A stretch of 6,423 nt of DNA, taken from assembly GCA_002479145.1 (NCBI GenBank), contig DLLX01000054.1:1-6423 (forward strand). Reading direction: 5' to 3'. Positions 1 to 5,804 of the stretch are shown one piece after another. The position numbers and the translations under genes were made by a program. A model generated the notes under the pieces. That model had not been told where the DNA came from. It did no database searches and saw only the letters and a list, made by a program, of their open reading frames with translations. The first letter of the stretch is position 1, and each line of letters starts with the position of its first letter. The DNA comes from Prevotella sp. UBA7551. GTDB taxonomy: Bacteria; Bacteroidota; Bacteroidia; Bacteroidales; Bacteroidaceae.

Positions 1-61
1 ACCTGCACGAAATAAACAGCAGCCTGGGACGAAATCTAATGACTGATTTGCGTAAAAGAAA

Positions 62-99
62 AAGCCCGCATACACAGAGCTTGCTGCGTATGCGGGCTT
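62..99. terminator. Strong bidirectional intrinsic terminator
   Basis: A 12-bp perfect inverted repeat, AAGCCCGCATAC (62-73) and GTATGCGGGCTT (88-99), encloses a 14-nt loop. Read on the minus strand it lies 28 nt past the stop codon of the OmpH-like gene and runs into a TTTTTCTTTT tract (54-63), a classic Rho-independent terminator. Read on the plus strand it is followed by TTCTTTTA, so it can also end a plus-strand gene whose 3' end lies at or before the left edge. Positions 1-61 contain no gene I can assign: two plus frames close with stops at 13-15 and 44-46, and either could be the tail of an upstream gene. Confidence 0.9.
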
Positions 100-127
100 C
101 TTTTACCGTTGATTTTGGTGAGTAATT

Positions 128-730
128 TTATTTCTTTCCCCCTTTATAAGCCTTATTCATCCCCTTGACTACCTCGTTGGTGATGTTGAGTGCCTTGTCT
201 GCATAGAGGATGTTGTCGCCGCTCTTGGCCAGAATCATAGCATACTTCTTGTCCTTATTAAACACTGCAAGATAGTTGTGCACGCTGTCGGCAAGGGCCT
301 TGTTATACTTGGCCACCTCCTTTTGATACTCCGCTCCGAGGCGTTGTTGTAAGGCTTCGGCATCCTGTGCCTGCTTCTGTATGCTGGCTTGTATTTGCTC
401 TGCCTGCTGCTGCGTGTATTTATTGGCCTGGACGTTCTGCTGGAAGTTGGCTGCAGCCTGCTGCAACTGTTGCTGTTTGGCGTTTAGTGTCTTGCTGATA
501 TTGGCCTCCTTGGCCTTCATGGTCTTCGTCACTTCTTTCCAATAGGTATATTGGCTCATGATGGAGTCAATCTCAACGTAGGCAATTTTCTGTCCTCCGG
601 CCTGCTCCTTGGTCTCACTTTGTGCGGTGGAGTCAGCCGTGCTGTCGTTTTGCTTTGGCTGGTTGTTGCATGACATGAGCACCATCGCGGCGATTGCCAT
701 CAGGGCTTGTGTACTGAAAACTTTCTTCAT
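128..730 (-). CDS. OmpH/Skp-family periplasmic chaperone, lipoprotein form
   Basis: A 200-residue protein of the OmpH/Skp family, whose members are periplasmic chaperones that hold unfolded outer-membrane proteins for the Bam complex. Residues 1-21 form a lipoprotein signal peptide: KK at 2-3, a hydrophobic core, and a lipobox L-M-S-C with Cys21 as the lipidated residue. A low-complexity S/T/Q/D linker (about 22-46) leads to the family's first strand, KIAYVEIDSIM, at about 48-58. A long Gln/Ala/Lys-rich helical region (about 65-145) fits the Skp coiled-coil tentacles. The C-terminal segment ILYADKALNITNEVVKGMN is typical of the family's closing strand and helix. E. coli Skp is soluble, so the lipid anchor is a difference. 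No acidic surface-export signal follows Cys21 (NNQPK), so a periplasm-facing anchor is inferred. The start is chosen for the signal peptide; AAGGAT directly abuts the ATG. The gene lies 42 bp downstream of the small membrane protein gene and is probably co-transcribed with it. Confidence 0.88.
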   Translation of the reverse strand: MKKVFSTQALMAIAAMVLMSCNNQPKQNDSTADSTAQSETKEQAGGQKIAYVEIDSIMSQYTYWKEVTKTMKAKEANISKTLNAKQQQLQQAAANFQQNVQANKYTQQQAEQIQASIQKQAQDAEALQQRLGAEYQKEVAKYNKALADSVHNYLAVFNKDKKYAMILAKSGDNILYADKALNITNEVVKGMNKAYKGGKK

Positions 731-772
731 ATCCTTGTGTTTGTTTTTATTGTTGTCGAAGGGGGGCTGAGA

Positions 773-967
773 CTAAAAGGCTTTGTTCGCCTTGCGTGCT
801 TCCTTGTCTTGGTCTATAACGCAGTGGATGCCCTTTTTGCGCAAATATTCGTTGTCGTGTATGTGCATGGAATTGAACTTTCCATTCCTCACAAAAAGCA
901 CCCTGACGCATAGCAAGAGCACTGCAATAGCAATTATTAACACGCTATATAGAATTGTCTCAACCAT
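773..967 (-). CDS. Small single-pass membrane protein, function unknown
   Basis: A 64-residue protein. Residues 4-26 are one continuous hydrophobic helix (ILYSVLIIAIAVLLLCVRVLF) after a short N-terminus with Glu3. A basic residue pair, Arg22 and Arg27, suggests the C-terminal part faces the cytoplasm. The soluble tail contains G-K-F, H35-I-H37, a Leu-Arg-Lys-Lys-Gly stretch, Cys49 in G-I-H-C-V, and the end D-Q-D-K-E-A-R. From memory, short Bacteroidales hypothetical proteins share this pattern (one helix, then G-x-F, a small H-containing motif, a G-I-x-C-V motif and Q-D-x-E-A-R), which supports a real gene; I could not run a search. It has its own well-formed promoter at 1000-1030, starts about 26 nt after the predicted transcription start, and is followed 42 bp later by the OmpH-like gene. 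The overlapping plus-strand frames look like shadows. Function is unknown; association with envelope biogenesis is inference from the neighbour. Confidence 0.75.
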   Translation of the reverse strand: MVETILYSVLIIAIAVLLLCVRVLFVRNGKFNSMHIHDNEYLRKKGIHCVIDQDKEARKANKAF

Positions 968-973
968 TTTTCT

Positions 974-981
974 TACTTTTG
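974..981 (+). promoter_or_regulatory. -7 element of the pepD promoter
   Basis: TACTTTTG matches the Bacteroidota -7 consensus TAnnTTTG. A possible -33 TTG sits at 955-957, but the 16-bp spacer is shorter than the usual 19-21 bp. Predicted transcription would begin near 986-989, giving a 5' leader of about 60 nt before the pepD ATG at 1049. The element overlaps the translation start region of the minus-strand small membrane protein gene. Confidence 0.6.
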
Positions 982-1004
982 CAGTCGGTTAAACGACCGC
1001 AAAG
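977..1004. repeat. 28-bp imperfect palindrome between face-to-face promoters
   Basis: The two 14-bp halves are complementary at all but three pairs: TTTGC, GTCG and TTAA on the left mirror TTAA, CGAC and GCAAA on the right, centred at about 990.5. Its outer parts are the TTTG ends of the two opposing -7 elements, so the symmetry comes partly from the promoters. The inner GTCG/CGAC arms are not required by a promoter and could bind a dimeric regulator. Confidence 0.6.
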
Positions 1005-1030
1005 TTACGACAATTCGATTAGAATCCAAA
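1000..1030 (-). promoter_or_regulatory. Promoter of the small membrane protein and OmpH-like operon
   Basis: On the minus strand TAACTTTG (1000-1007) is a perfect TAnnTTTG -7 element. A TTTG -33 element lies at 1027-1030, with a 19-bp spacer, the canonical Bacteroidota arrangement. Predicted transcription starts near 993-995 and runs left, with a short leader before the ATG at 967. This is the best-formed promoter in the window. Confidence 0.75.
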
Positions 1031-1048
1031 ATAAAACAATCTAAAATT

Positions 1049-2500
1049 ATGGCAAACGTAGAATTAAAGCCTGCTCGCGTGTTCGAGCAGTTCGCAAAGA
1101 TTAATGCGATTCCACGCCCTTCAAAGCACGAGGGGAAGATGATTGAATACCTGAAGGCATTTGGTGCAGCGCACGGACTGGAGACCAAGGTGGACGAAAC
1201 GGGTAATGTCATCATCCGCAAGCCTGCCACTCCGGGCATGGAGAACAAGCCCTGCGTGACCTTGCAGAGTCACATGGACATGGTCTGCGACAAGCTCGTG
1301 GATGTCGATATAGACTTTCAGAACGATCCCATTCAGACCTATGTCGATGGTGAATGGCTAAAGGCCAAGGGCACTACGTTGGGTGCCGATGACGGTATCG
1401 GCTGTGCCATCGAGTTGGCGTTGCTCGACAGCGATGACATAGAGCATGGACCCATTGAGTGTGTGTTCACCGTCGATGAGGAAACTGGGCTTACAGGTGC
1501 GTTTGGCATGAAGTCCGGCTTTATGAGTGGCAAGTATCTCATCAACCTTGACAGTGAGGACGAGGGGCAGATTTTCGTAAGCTGTGCTGGTGGTATCAAC
1601 ACGGCCGCCAAGTATGAGTTTGCGCGTGAGGATGCCCCTGAGGGCTATTTCTTCTTTGAAGGTAGTCTGAAAGGCTTGGTTGGCGGACACTCTGGCGATG
1701 ACATCAACAAGAAACGCGCCAACGCCATCAAGATCCTTGGACGATTCCTCTACATGGAACAGGCCAAGATGGATCTCCGATTGGTCAGCTGGAACTCTGG
1801 TAAGATGCACAACGCCATCCCCCGCGACGGCAAGATTGTGTTCTGTGTGCCCGCAGACAAGAAGGAGGAGGTTAAGGCTGACTGGAACAACTTTGCTGCC
1901 GATGTGGAGGATGAGTTCCACGTCACGGATACGAATATGGTGTGGTCGCTCACCAGTGCCGATGCGCAGAAAGTGATGCCGAAGACTGTTTCGCGCAATT
2001 TGATACTTGCCATCCAGGCTGTTGACAACGGTCCGCTGACCAACTGTCAGGACGAGGAGCTTGCATGGCTCGTCGAAACCTCCAGCAATCTTGCCAGTGT
2101 GCAGAGCACTGATGGTGAGGTGACCATCGTGTCGAGTCAGCGTTCCAGCGTGATGAGTAATCTTCGCAACATGGCCAATGCCGTGAAGGCTTGCTTTGAA
2201 CTTGCTGGAGCAGAGGTGATTCAGAACGACGGCTATCCCGCTTGGAAGATGAAGGCTCACTCTGAACTTCAGAAGATTGCCATCGAGGAGTACAAGAAAC
2301 TCTTTGGCCATGAGCCGAAGGTGCTTGGAATCCACGCAGGATTGGAGTGTGGTCTCTTCTCCGAGAAGTACCCTGACTTGGATATGATCAGCTTTGGCCC
2401 GACACTGCGCTTTGTTCATACGCCGGACGAGCGTCTTCTCATTCCAACTGTGCAGATGGTGTGGGATCACCTGCTGGCCATTCTCAAGAATATAGATTAA
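1049..2500 (+). CDS. pepD: Aminoacyl-histidine dipeptidase (cytosol non-specific dipeptidase, PepD)
   Basis: A 483-residue member of peptidase family M20C, almost the same length as E. coli PepD (485). It is a di-zinc cytosolic enzyme that cleaves a broad range of unblocked dipeptides, classically Xaa-His such as carnosine, and so feeds amino acids from peptide uptake and turnover into metabolism. All expected active-site residues are visible. Zinc ligand His75 and catalytic Asp77 lie in LQSHMDMVCD. Bridging Asp114 is in LGADDGIG. Catalytic Glu144 and zinc ligand Glu145 are in TVDEETG. Asp168 is in INLDSEDEG. His457 is in FVHTPDERL. The segment GLVGGHSGDDINKKRANA at about 210-228 is the family's lid/dimerisation-domain entry. 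No signal peptide is present. The start fits the usual N-terminus, which leads into the VFEQFAKINAIPRPS motif; only an A-rich stretch, not a Shine-Dalgarno, precedes it. It is apparently monocistronic, with its own promoter and terminator. Confidence 0.96.
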   Translation: MANVELKPARVFEQFAKINAIPRPSKHEGKMIEYLKAFGAAHGLETKVDETGNVIIRKPATPGMENKPCVTLQSHMDMVCDKLVDVDIDFQNDPIQTYVDGEWLKAKGTTLGADDGIGCAIELALLDSDDIEHGPIECVFTVDEETGLTGAFGMKSGFMSGKYLINLDSEDEGQIFVSCAGGINTAAKYEFAREDAPEGYFFFEGSLKGLVGGHSGDDINKKRANAIKILGRFLYMEQAKMDLRLVSWNSGKMHNAIPRDGKIVFCVPADKKEEVKADWNNFAADVEDEFHVTDTNMVWSLTSADAQKVMPKTVSRNLILAIQAVDNGPLTNCQDEELAWLVETSSNLASVQSTDGEVTIVSSQRSSVMSNLRNMANAVKACFELAGAEVIQNDGYPAWKMKAHSELQKIAIEEYKKLFGHEPKVLGIHAGLECGLFSEKYPDLDMISFGPTLRFVHTPDERLLIPTVQMVWDHLLAILKNID

Positions 2501-2526
2501 TCCGTCCAGACAGATAGCAATAAAAA

Positions 2527-2575
2527 CGGGGCTTTGCGTTCCCTCCCATGTGATGAGGAGGAGGGCAAAGCTCCG
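2527..2575 (+). terminator. Intrinsic terminator of pepD
   Basis: An 11-bp stem, CGGGGCTTTGC (2527-2537) with GCAAAGCTCCG (2565-2575), contains one G-U pair. Inside it a second stem can form between CCTCC (2542-2546) and GGAGG (2560-2564). A T-rich run, CTTTCTTTGTT, follows at 2576-2586. It begins 27 nt after the pepD stop. A run of five A's before the left arm gives it some activity on the opposite strand as well. Confidence 0.85.
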
Positions 2576-2599
2576 CTTTCTTTGTTATAGGAGGACAGT

Positions 2600-2662
2600 A
2601 TGGAGAACGAACCCCTTAAAAACCAAGAGTGGGGACATCAAGAAACCAAAATAATTTCGTAA
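2600..2662 (+). CDS. Possible 20-residue small ORF upstream of ettA
   Basis: ATG at 2600 opens 20 codons beginning MENEPLKNQEW and ends with TAA at 2660-2662. It is preceded by AGGAGGA (2589-2595) with a 5-nt spacer, the strongest Shine-Dalgarno in the window, in a genome where the other genes barely have one. The peptide is hydrophilic, with no signal or membrane segment. Against it: it lies directly after the pepD terminator, I see no convincing promoter of its own (TTTCTTTG at 2577-2584 is a one-mismatch -7 match but would start transcription on top of the ribosome site), and its stop codon overlaps the ettA -7 element. It could equally be a chance ORF or a gene remnant. Confidence 0.3.
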   Translation: MENEPLKNQEWGHQETKIIS

Positions 2663-2667
2663 ATTTG
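2660..2667 (+). promoter_or_regulatory. -7 element of the ettA promoter
   Basis: TAAATTTG is a perfect match to TAnnTTTG and sits 35 bp before the ettA ATG, implying a leader of about 29 nt. No TTTG -33 element is visible at the expected distance, so the promoter may be weak or rely on the -7 element alone. Confidence 0.6.
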
Positions 2668-2702
2668 CACCTATTATTCATCACGAACAAGAATACCAAA
2701 AT

Positions 2703-4400
2703 ATGGCAACTACCGACGACAAGAAAGTCATTTTCTCCATGGTGGGAGTATCACAGGTGATCCCCCAAAACCAGAAACGGATTCTCAACAACATCTATCT
2801 CTCTTTTTTCTATGGTGCGAAGATAGGTATCATTGGTCTGAACGGTGCAGGAAAGTCTACACTTCTGAAAATCATTGCTGGCCTTATAGAGCCGACACAA
2901 GGTGAGGTCGTGTGGAGTCCAGGGTATTCCGTAGGGTATTTGCCCCAGGACCCGCCCCTCGACGAGACGAAGACTGTGCTGGAGAACATCCGGGAGGGGG
3001 TCAGCAAGGTCTATGATGCGCTGCGTGAGTATGACGAGATCAACGTGAAGTTTGGTTTGGAAGAGTATTACAGCGACCCCGACAAGATGGAAAAGTTGAT
3101 GGGAAGACAAGCTGAGCTTCAGGATATTATCGATTCCACAGATGCTTGGAATATGGACTCACGTCTTGAAAGGGCGATGAACGCTCTCCATTGTCCGCCC
3201 GGTGATGCCGCAGTGACACACCTTTCGGGTGGCGAACGCCGCCGTGTGGCCTTGTGCCGGCTATTGTTGACCAAGCCCGACGTCCTTCTTTTGGACGAGC
3301 CTACCAACCACCTTGATGCAGAAAGCATCGACTGGTTGGAGCAGCATTTGCAGCAATACGAGGGCACTGTCATTGCCGTCACCCATGACCGCTATTTCCT
3401 CGACGACGTGAGTGAGTGGATATTGGAGCTTGATCGTGGTGAGGGAATTCCTTGGAAGGGTAACTATTCTTCTTGGCTGGAGCAGAAAACGAAGCGCATG
3501 GCACAAGAGGAAAAGACGGCGTCTAAGCGTCGTCGTACCTTGGAACGGGAATTGGAGTGGGTCCGTATGGCTCCGAAGGCCCGGCAGGCAAAGGGCAAGG
3601 CGCGTCTGAACGCCTACGAGAAGATGCTCGGTGAAGAGCAGAAGGAACGGGAACAGAAACTGGAAATCTACATACCCAACGGTCCGAGGTTAGGCAATAA
3701 GGTAATCGAGGCGAAGCACGTTGCCAAGGCTTTTGGAGACAAAGTGCTTTTCAAAGATCTCAACTTCAATCTTCCTCCCAACGGTATCGTCGGTGTCATT
3801 GGTCCGAACGGAGCAGGTAAGACTACGCTCTTCCGCCTAATTATGGGATTGGAACAGGCTGACAGTGGAACGTTTGAGGTAGGAGAGACCGTGCGCCTGG
3901 CCTATGTTGATCAGCAGCACAAAGACATCGATCCACAAAAGACAGTCTATGAGGTGGTGTCACAGGGGAATGAGACCCTTCGCATGGGTGGACGCGATGT
4001 TAATGCGCGTGCTTATTTGTCGCGGTTCAACTTCTCTGGCACTGATCAAGGGAAGCGCTGTGGCGTTCTTTCGGGCGGGGAGCGCAACCGTCTGCAACTT
4101 GCTTTGGCCTTGAAGCAGGAGGGCAATGTGCTCCTGCTCGACGAGCCGACCAACGACATTGATGTCAATACGCTCCGTGCCTTGGAGGAAGGCCTCGATA
4201 GTTTTGCCGGTTGTGCGGTCGTTATCAGCCATGACCGATGGTTTCTCGACCGCATTTGTACCCATATCCTCGCCTTCGAAGGCAATGGTGAGGTAGTGTT
4301 TTTTGAGGGCGATTACTCCGACTATGAGATCAACAAGGCGCGTAGACTCGGCAATACGGAAATCAAAAAGACGCGTTACCGCAAGTTGATGGAGGATTAA
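2703..4400 (+). CDS. ettA: Energy-dependent translational throttle protein EttA (ABC-F ATPase)
   Basis: A 565-residue tandem-ABC protein without membrane segments, close to E. coli EttA (555). EttA binds the ribosomal E site and couples entry into elongation to the ATP/ADP ratio. The first ABC domain has Walker A GLNGAGKS (45-52), Gln82 of the Q-loop, signature LSGGE (174-178), Walker B LLLDEP with catalytic Glu199, and switch His228. The EttA-type arm insertion falls at about 95-140. A basic, helical interdomain linker (about 255-325), the P-site tRNA-interaction motif region, includes W-V-R-M-A-P-K-A-R-Q-A-K-G-K. The second domain has Walker A GPNGAGKT (367-374), LSGGE (456-460), LLLDEP with Glu481, the EttA-like DEPTNDID, and His510. 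The C-terminus ends soon after the second domain (TRYRKLMED), as in EttA and unlike Uup, which carries a long coiled coil. All catalytic residues are intact. Related ABC-F resistance proteins are less likely because of the arm and the full-length match. No Shine-Dalgarno precedes the start. Confidence 0.95.
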   Translation: MATTDDKKVIFSMVGVSQVIPQNQKRILNNIYLSFFYGAKIGIIGLNGAGKSTLLKIIAGLIEPTQGEVVWSPGYSVGYLPQDPPLDETKTVLENIREGVSKVYDALREYDEINVKFGLEEYYSDPDKMEKLMGRQAELQDIIDSTDAWNMDSRLERAMNALHCPPGDAAVTHLSGGERRRVALCRLLLTKPDVLLLDEPTNHLDAESIDWLEQHLQQYEGTVIAVTHDRYFLDDVSEWILELDRGEGIPWKGNYSSWLEQKTKRMAQEEKTASKRRRTLERELEWVRMAPKARQAKGKARLNAYEKMLGEEQKEREQKLEIYIPNGPRLGNKVIEAKHVAKAFGDKVLFKDLNFNLPPNGIVGVIGPNGAGKTTLFRLIMGLEQADSGTFEVGETVRLAYVDQQHKDIDPQKTVYEVVSQGNETLRMGGRDVNARAYLSRFNFSGTDQGKRCGVLSGGERNRLQLALALKQEGNVLLLDEPTNDIDVNTLRALEEGLDSFAGCAVVISHDRWFLDRICTHILAFEGNGEVVFFEGDYSDYEINKARRLGNTEIKKTRYRKLMED

Positions 4401-4458
4401 TCAGCCGTTGGGAAGTAGCGGCCGAGTCAACCGAGAAGATGAACAGAAAGTCAAGAAC

Positions 4459-4486
4459 AGCCCTTTGGCGTAATAGCCAAGGGGCT
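4459..4486 (+). terminator. Intrinsic terminator of ettA
   Basis: AGCCCTTTGGC (4459-4469) pairs with GCCAAGGGGCT (4476-4486) in an 11-bp stem with one G-U pair and a 6-nt loop, followed by TTTTGGTT. It lies 58 nt after the ettA stop. The opposite strand has only a weak T-rich run (GTTCTTG), so it is at best a poor terminator for the convergent porin gene; no better one for the porin is visible. Confidence 0.85.
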
Positions 4487-4505
4487 TTTGGTTGACATTA
4501 GTCGA

Positions 4506-4513
4506 TACTTTTG
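4506..4513 (+). promoter_or_regulatory. Possible promoter antisense to the porin gene
   Basis: TACTTTTG matches TAnnTTTG perfectly, 20 bp beyond the ettA terminator and pointing into the 3' end of the minus-strand porin. A TTTG at 4487-4490 is only 15 bp upstream, shorter than the usual spacer. No plausible plus-strand protein gene follows, so if active it would make an RNA antisense to the porin message. An 8-bp degenerate motif like this can occur by chance. Confidence 0.25.
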
Positions 4514-4531
4514 CTCATTTAGACTCAAGAA

Positions 4532-5587
4532 TCAGAATCTCGTGACCAGTTCGACGACCAGCTTGTCCTTTTCTGAAGTGTGCGCAATGCCGCCATTGCG
4601 GTAGAAATACTTCTCGTAGTTGATTCTTATGTCACTCACGAACGGTTTTATCAAGCTGAGTGTCACGCCTCCTGTGAGCCGGGAACGTTGGTAGTCATTG
4701 ACGATAAGACTTCCAGCCACATTCTCTTTGCCGTCAAGGTATCGCTTTCCATCACTGTGGTCACTCATGTAATCGTAACGAACAAGTGGGGAAATGTATC
4801 GTATCAGCCCATGTCTCGTGGGAATTTCGTAGCTGATGAAGGAGTTAAAGGCGTGCACGGGATGAAAGGAATCATGGGAATAATGCTTGTACAGGTACTC
4901 TGCTTCGGCGTGCAGACCATGCGCATGATAATTTATTCCCGCATCATACATCATGACATCCACATTGTCTGGCTTGATCTTCTGTGCACTAAGTGTGAGG
5001 TTCACACCGTGGGGCATGAAAAATTGCGCCTTGGCGGAGAAGTTGATGCTGTTGGTCCAGAAGTCTTTCTGGTTGGTAAGTCCCGATCCATTGAAGATGC
5101 CGGCTTCTACCTTGATGGGAAATCCCGCATTGAAGGAGTAGCCAATAGCACCACCCACATCGCGCACATTACCCACTTGCTTGGCAATGAAGGAACGGTT
5201 GGCGAAGTATTGCTGGTGGGGAGAGCGGTGTGCGTCGATAGTAAAAGGTACGCGCATCTGTCCCAATGTAATCTGTAGTCCCCGGATTGGTTTGAGACGG
5301 GTGTAGGCATCGAGCATCTTTATCTTGCCCTCGTCGCATAAATCTATCTCTGCCTTATATAATATGGTAGGAGAAAGTTGCCCGTCTACGCTGACTCGAG
5401 CGTTGCGTACCTCAAAGCGGCCTTCCTTTACTTCCGTTTGGTACTCATATTTTGAGCGTATCGTACCATGAATGTTCACGGTAAAGTCCTTTTTCTTGCT
5501 ATCTGATGCGGCATTTTGCGCCCATGTACCGCTGCCATGAAAGCAGAGAAGGGCGGTGCAGAACAGGATTAAGTTGCGCTGTTTCAT
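4532..5587 (-). CDS. Outer-membrane porin, OprO/OprP (phosphate-selective) family
   Basis: A 351-residue beta-barrel porin of the OprO/OprP family, which in Pseudomonas forms anion channels selective for phosphate or polyphosphate. A Sec signal peptide occupies residues 1-23 (MKQRN, a hydrophobic core, then T-W-A before Q24), so the mature protein begins QNAASDS. The barrel starts at about 35 with the FTVNIHGTIRSKYEYQ strand, followed by the family stretch RNARVSVDGQLSPTILYKAE (61-80). The most diagnostic block is LDAYTRLKPIRGLQITLGQ (92-110) with M-R-V-P-F (111-115). Alternating strands continue to the end, and the last residue is Phe (V-T-R-F), the usual Bam recognition signature. It is somewhat shorter than Pseudomonas OprP, as Bacteroidota versions often are. 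Family membership does not prove phosphate specificity; the divergent ppk1 neighbour and the Pho-box-like site support it. The start is set by the signal peptide. It converges on ettA. Confidence 0.88.
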   Translation of the reverse strand: MKQRNLILFCTALLCFHGSGTWAQNAASDSKKKDFTVNIHGTIRSKYEYQTEVKEGRFEVRNARVSVDGQLSPTILYKAEIDLCDEGKIKMLDAYTRLKPIRGLQITLGQMRVPFTIDAHRSPHQQYFANRSFIAKQVGNVRDVGGAIGYSFNAGFPIKVEAGIFNGSGLTNQKDFWTNSINFSAKAQFFMPHGVNLTLSAQKIKPDNVDVMMYDAGINYHAHGLHAEAEYLYKHYSHDSFHPVHAFNSFISYEIPTRHGLIRYISPLVRYDYMSDHSDGKRYLDGKENVAGSLIVNDYQRSRLTGGVTLSLIKPFVSDIRINYEKYFYRNGGIAHTSEKDKLVVELVTRF

Positions 5588-5605
5588 ACCATCTTCTTTT
5601 GAATT

Positions 5606-5631
5606 GAGGTTTTACGGTGAGTTTGAACCTC
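5606..5631. repeat. Short inverted repeat in the porin leader
   Basis: GAGGTT (5606-5611) and AACCTC (5626-5631) could form a 6-bp stem with a 14-nt loop in the porin mRNA, ending 19 nt before its ATG. The stem is short and could be chance. A role in porin translation is possible but unsupported beyond position. Confidence 0.3.
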
Positions 5632-5672
5632 GACTATGGGGCTTGAAAGTCTTTTTGAACGCCCCGTTATCT

Positions 5673-5680
5673 AAAATCTA
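5673..5680 (-). promoter_or_regulatory. Weak candidate -7 element for the porin
   Basis: On the minus strand TAGATTTT matches TAnnTTTG except for the last base. No good -33 element lies upstream. No perfect TAnnTTTG exists on this strand between the porin and ppk1, so the porin promoter is either this poor element assisted by an activator or something I cannot recognise. Confidence 0.3.
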
Positions 5681-5722
5681 TTGCGAAGTTCGTAAATGAA
5701 AGTTGCAATCAGGCATTAATAG

Positions 5723-5740
5723 TGTGACAATCCTGTTACA
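5723..5740. promoter_or_regulatory. PhoB-box-like direct repeat between porin and ppk1
   Basis: TGTGACA (5723-5729) and TGTTACA (5734-5740) are 7-bp repeats separated by 4 bp, giving the 11-bp period typical of PhoB/PhoP-family sites. On the minus strand they read TGTAACA and TGTCACA, the latter close to the enterobacterial PhoB half-site CTGTCA(C/T). The site lies about 43 bp upstream of the weak porin -7 candidate and about 90 bp upstream of the ppk1 -7 element. Because TGTNACA is self-complementary, the orientation is ambiguous. Assignment to PhoB is inference from the spacing and from the two phosphate genes flanking it. Confidence 0.4.
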
Positions 5741-5804
5741 TTAAGAAAGAAAGGTAATAGGCTCTGTTTTGTAATCGAAACGTAACTTGATTGTCATCGT
5801 TTTG

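Noticed and set aside
707..992. Two plus-strand frames (707-913 and 783-992) opposite the small membrane protein
   Set aside because: The minus-strand reading gives a clean membrane helix plus a familiar tail, with a canonical promoter. The plus-strand readings have neither a promoter nor a coherent protein, although both are partly hydrophobic because they mirror the helix.
1358..2470. A 370-codon open frame on the minus strand opposite pepD
   Set aside because: It lies entirely inside an unmistakable M20C peptidase gene with every catalytic residue intact. Its protein is rich in His, Leu, Val and Arg with no recognisable domain, and it has no promoter or ribosome site of its own. Codon bias of pepD explains the lack of stops.
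2703..4400. Possibility that the ABC-F protein is an antibiotic-resistance factor
   Set aside because: Length, arm insertion, basic linker and the DEPTNDID second Walker B all fit the housekeeping EttA. No resistance-type neighbours or mobile element are present.
4580..5278. A 232-codon plus-strand open frame antisense to the porin
   Set aside because: The minus-strand frame has a signal peptide, barrel-type strands and a terminal Phe, so it is the gene. The antisense translation shows no domain or ordered features.
5599..5659. Four copies of TTGAA in the porin upstream region
   Set aside because: The spacings are irregular (24, 20 and 12 bp) and the 5-mer is too short. This is likely base-composition chance.
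5723..5740. Reading the TGTGA...TTACA sequence as a CRP/FNR-type site
   Set aside because: The half-sites are separated by 8 bp rather than the 6 bp expected for CRP-type sites. The 11-bp direct-repeat reading fits better.
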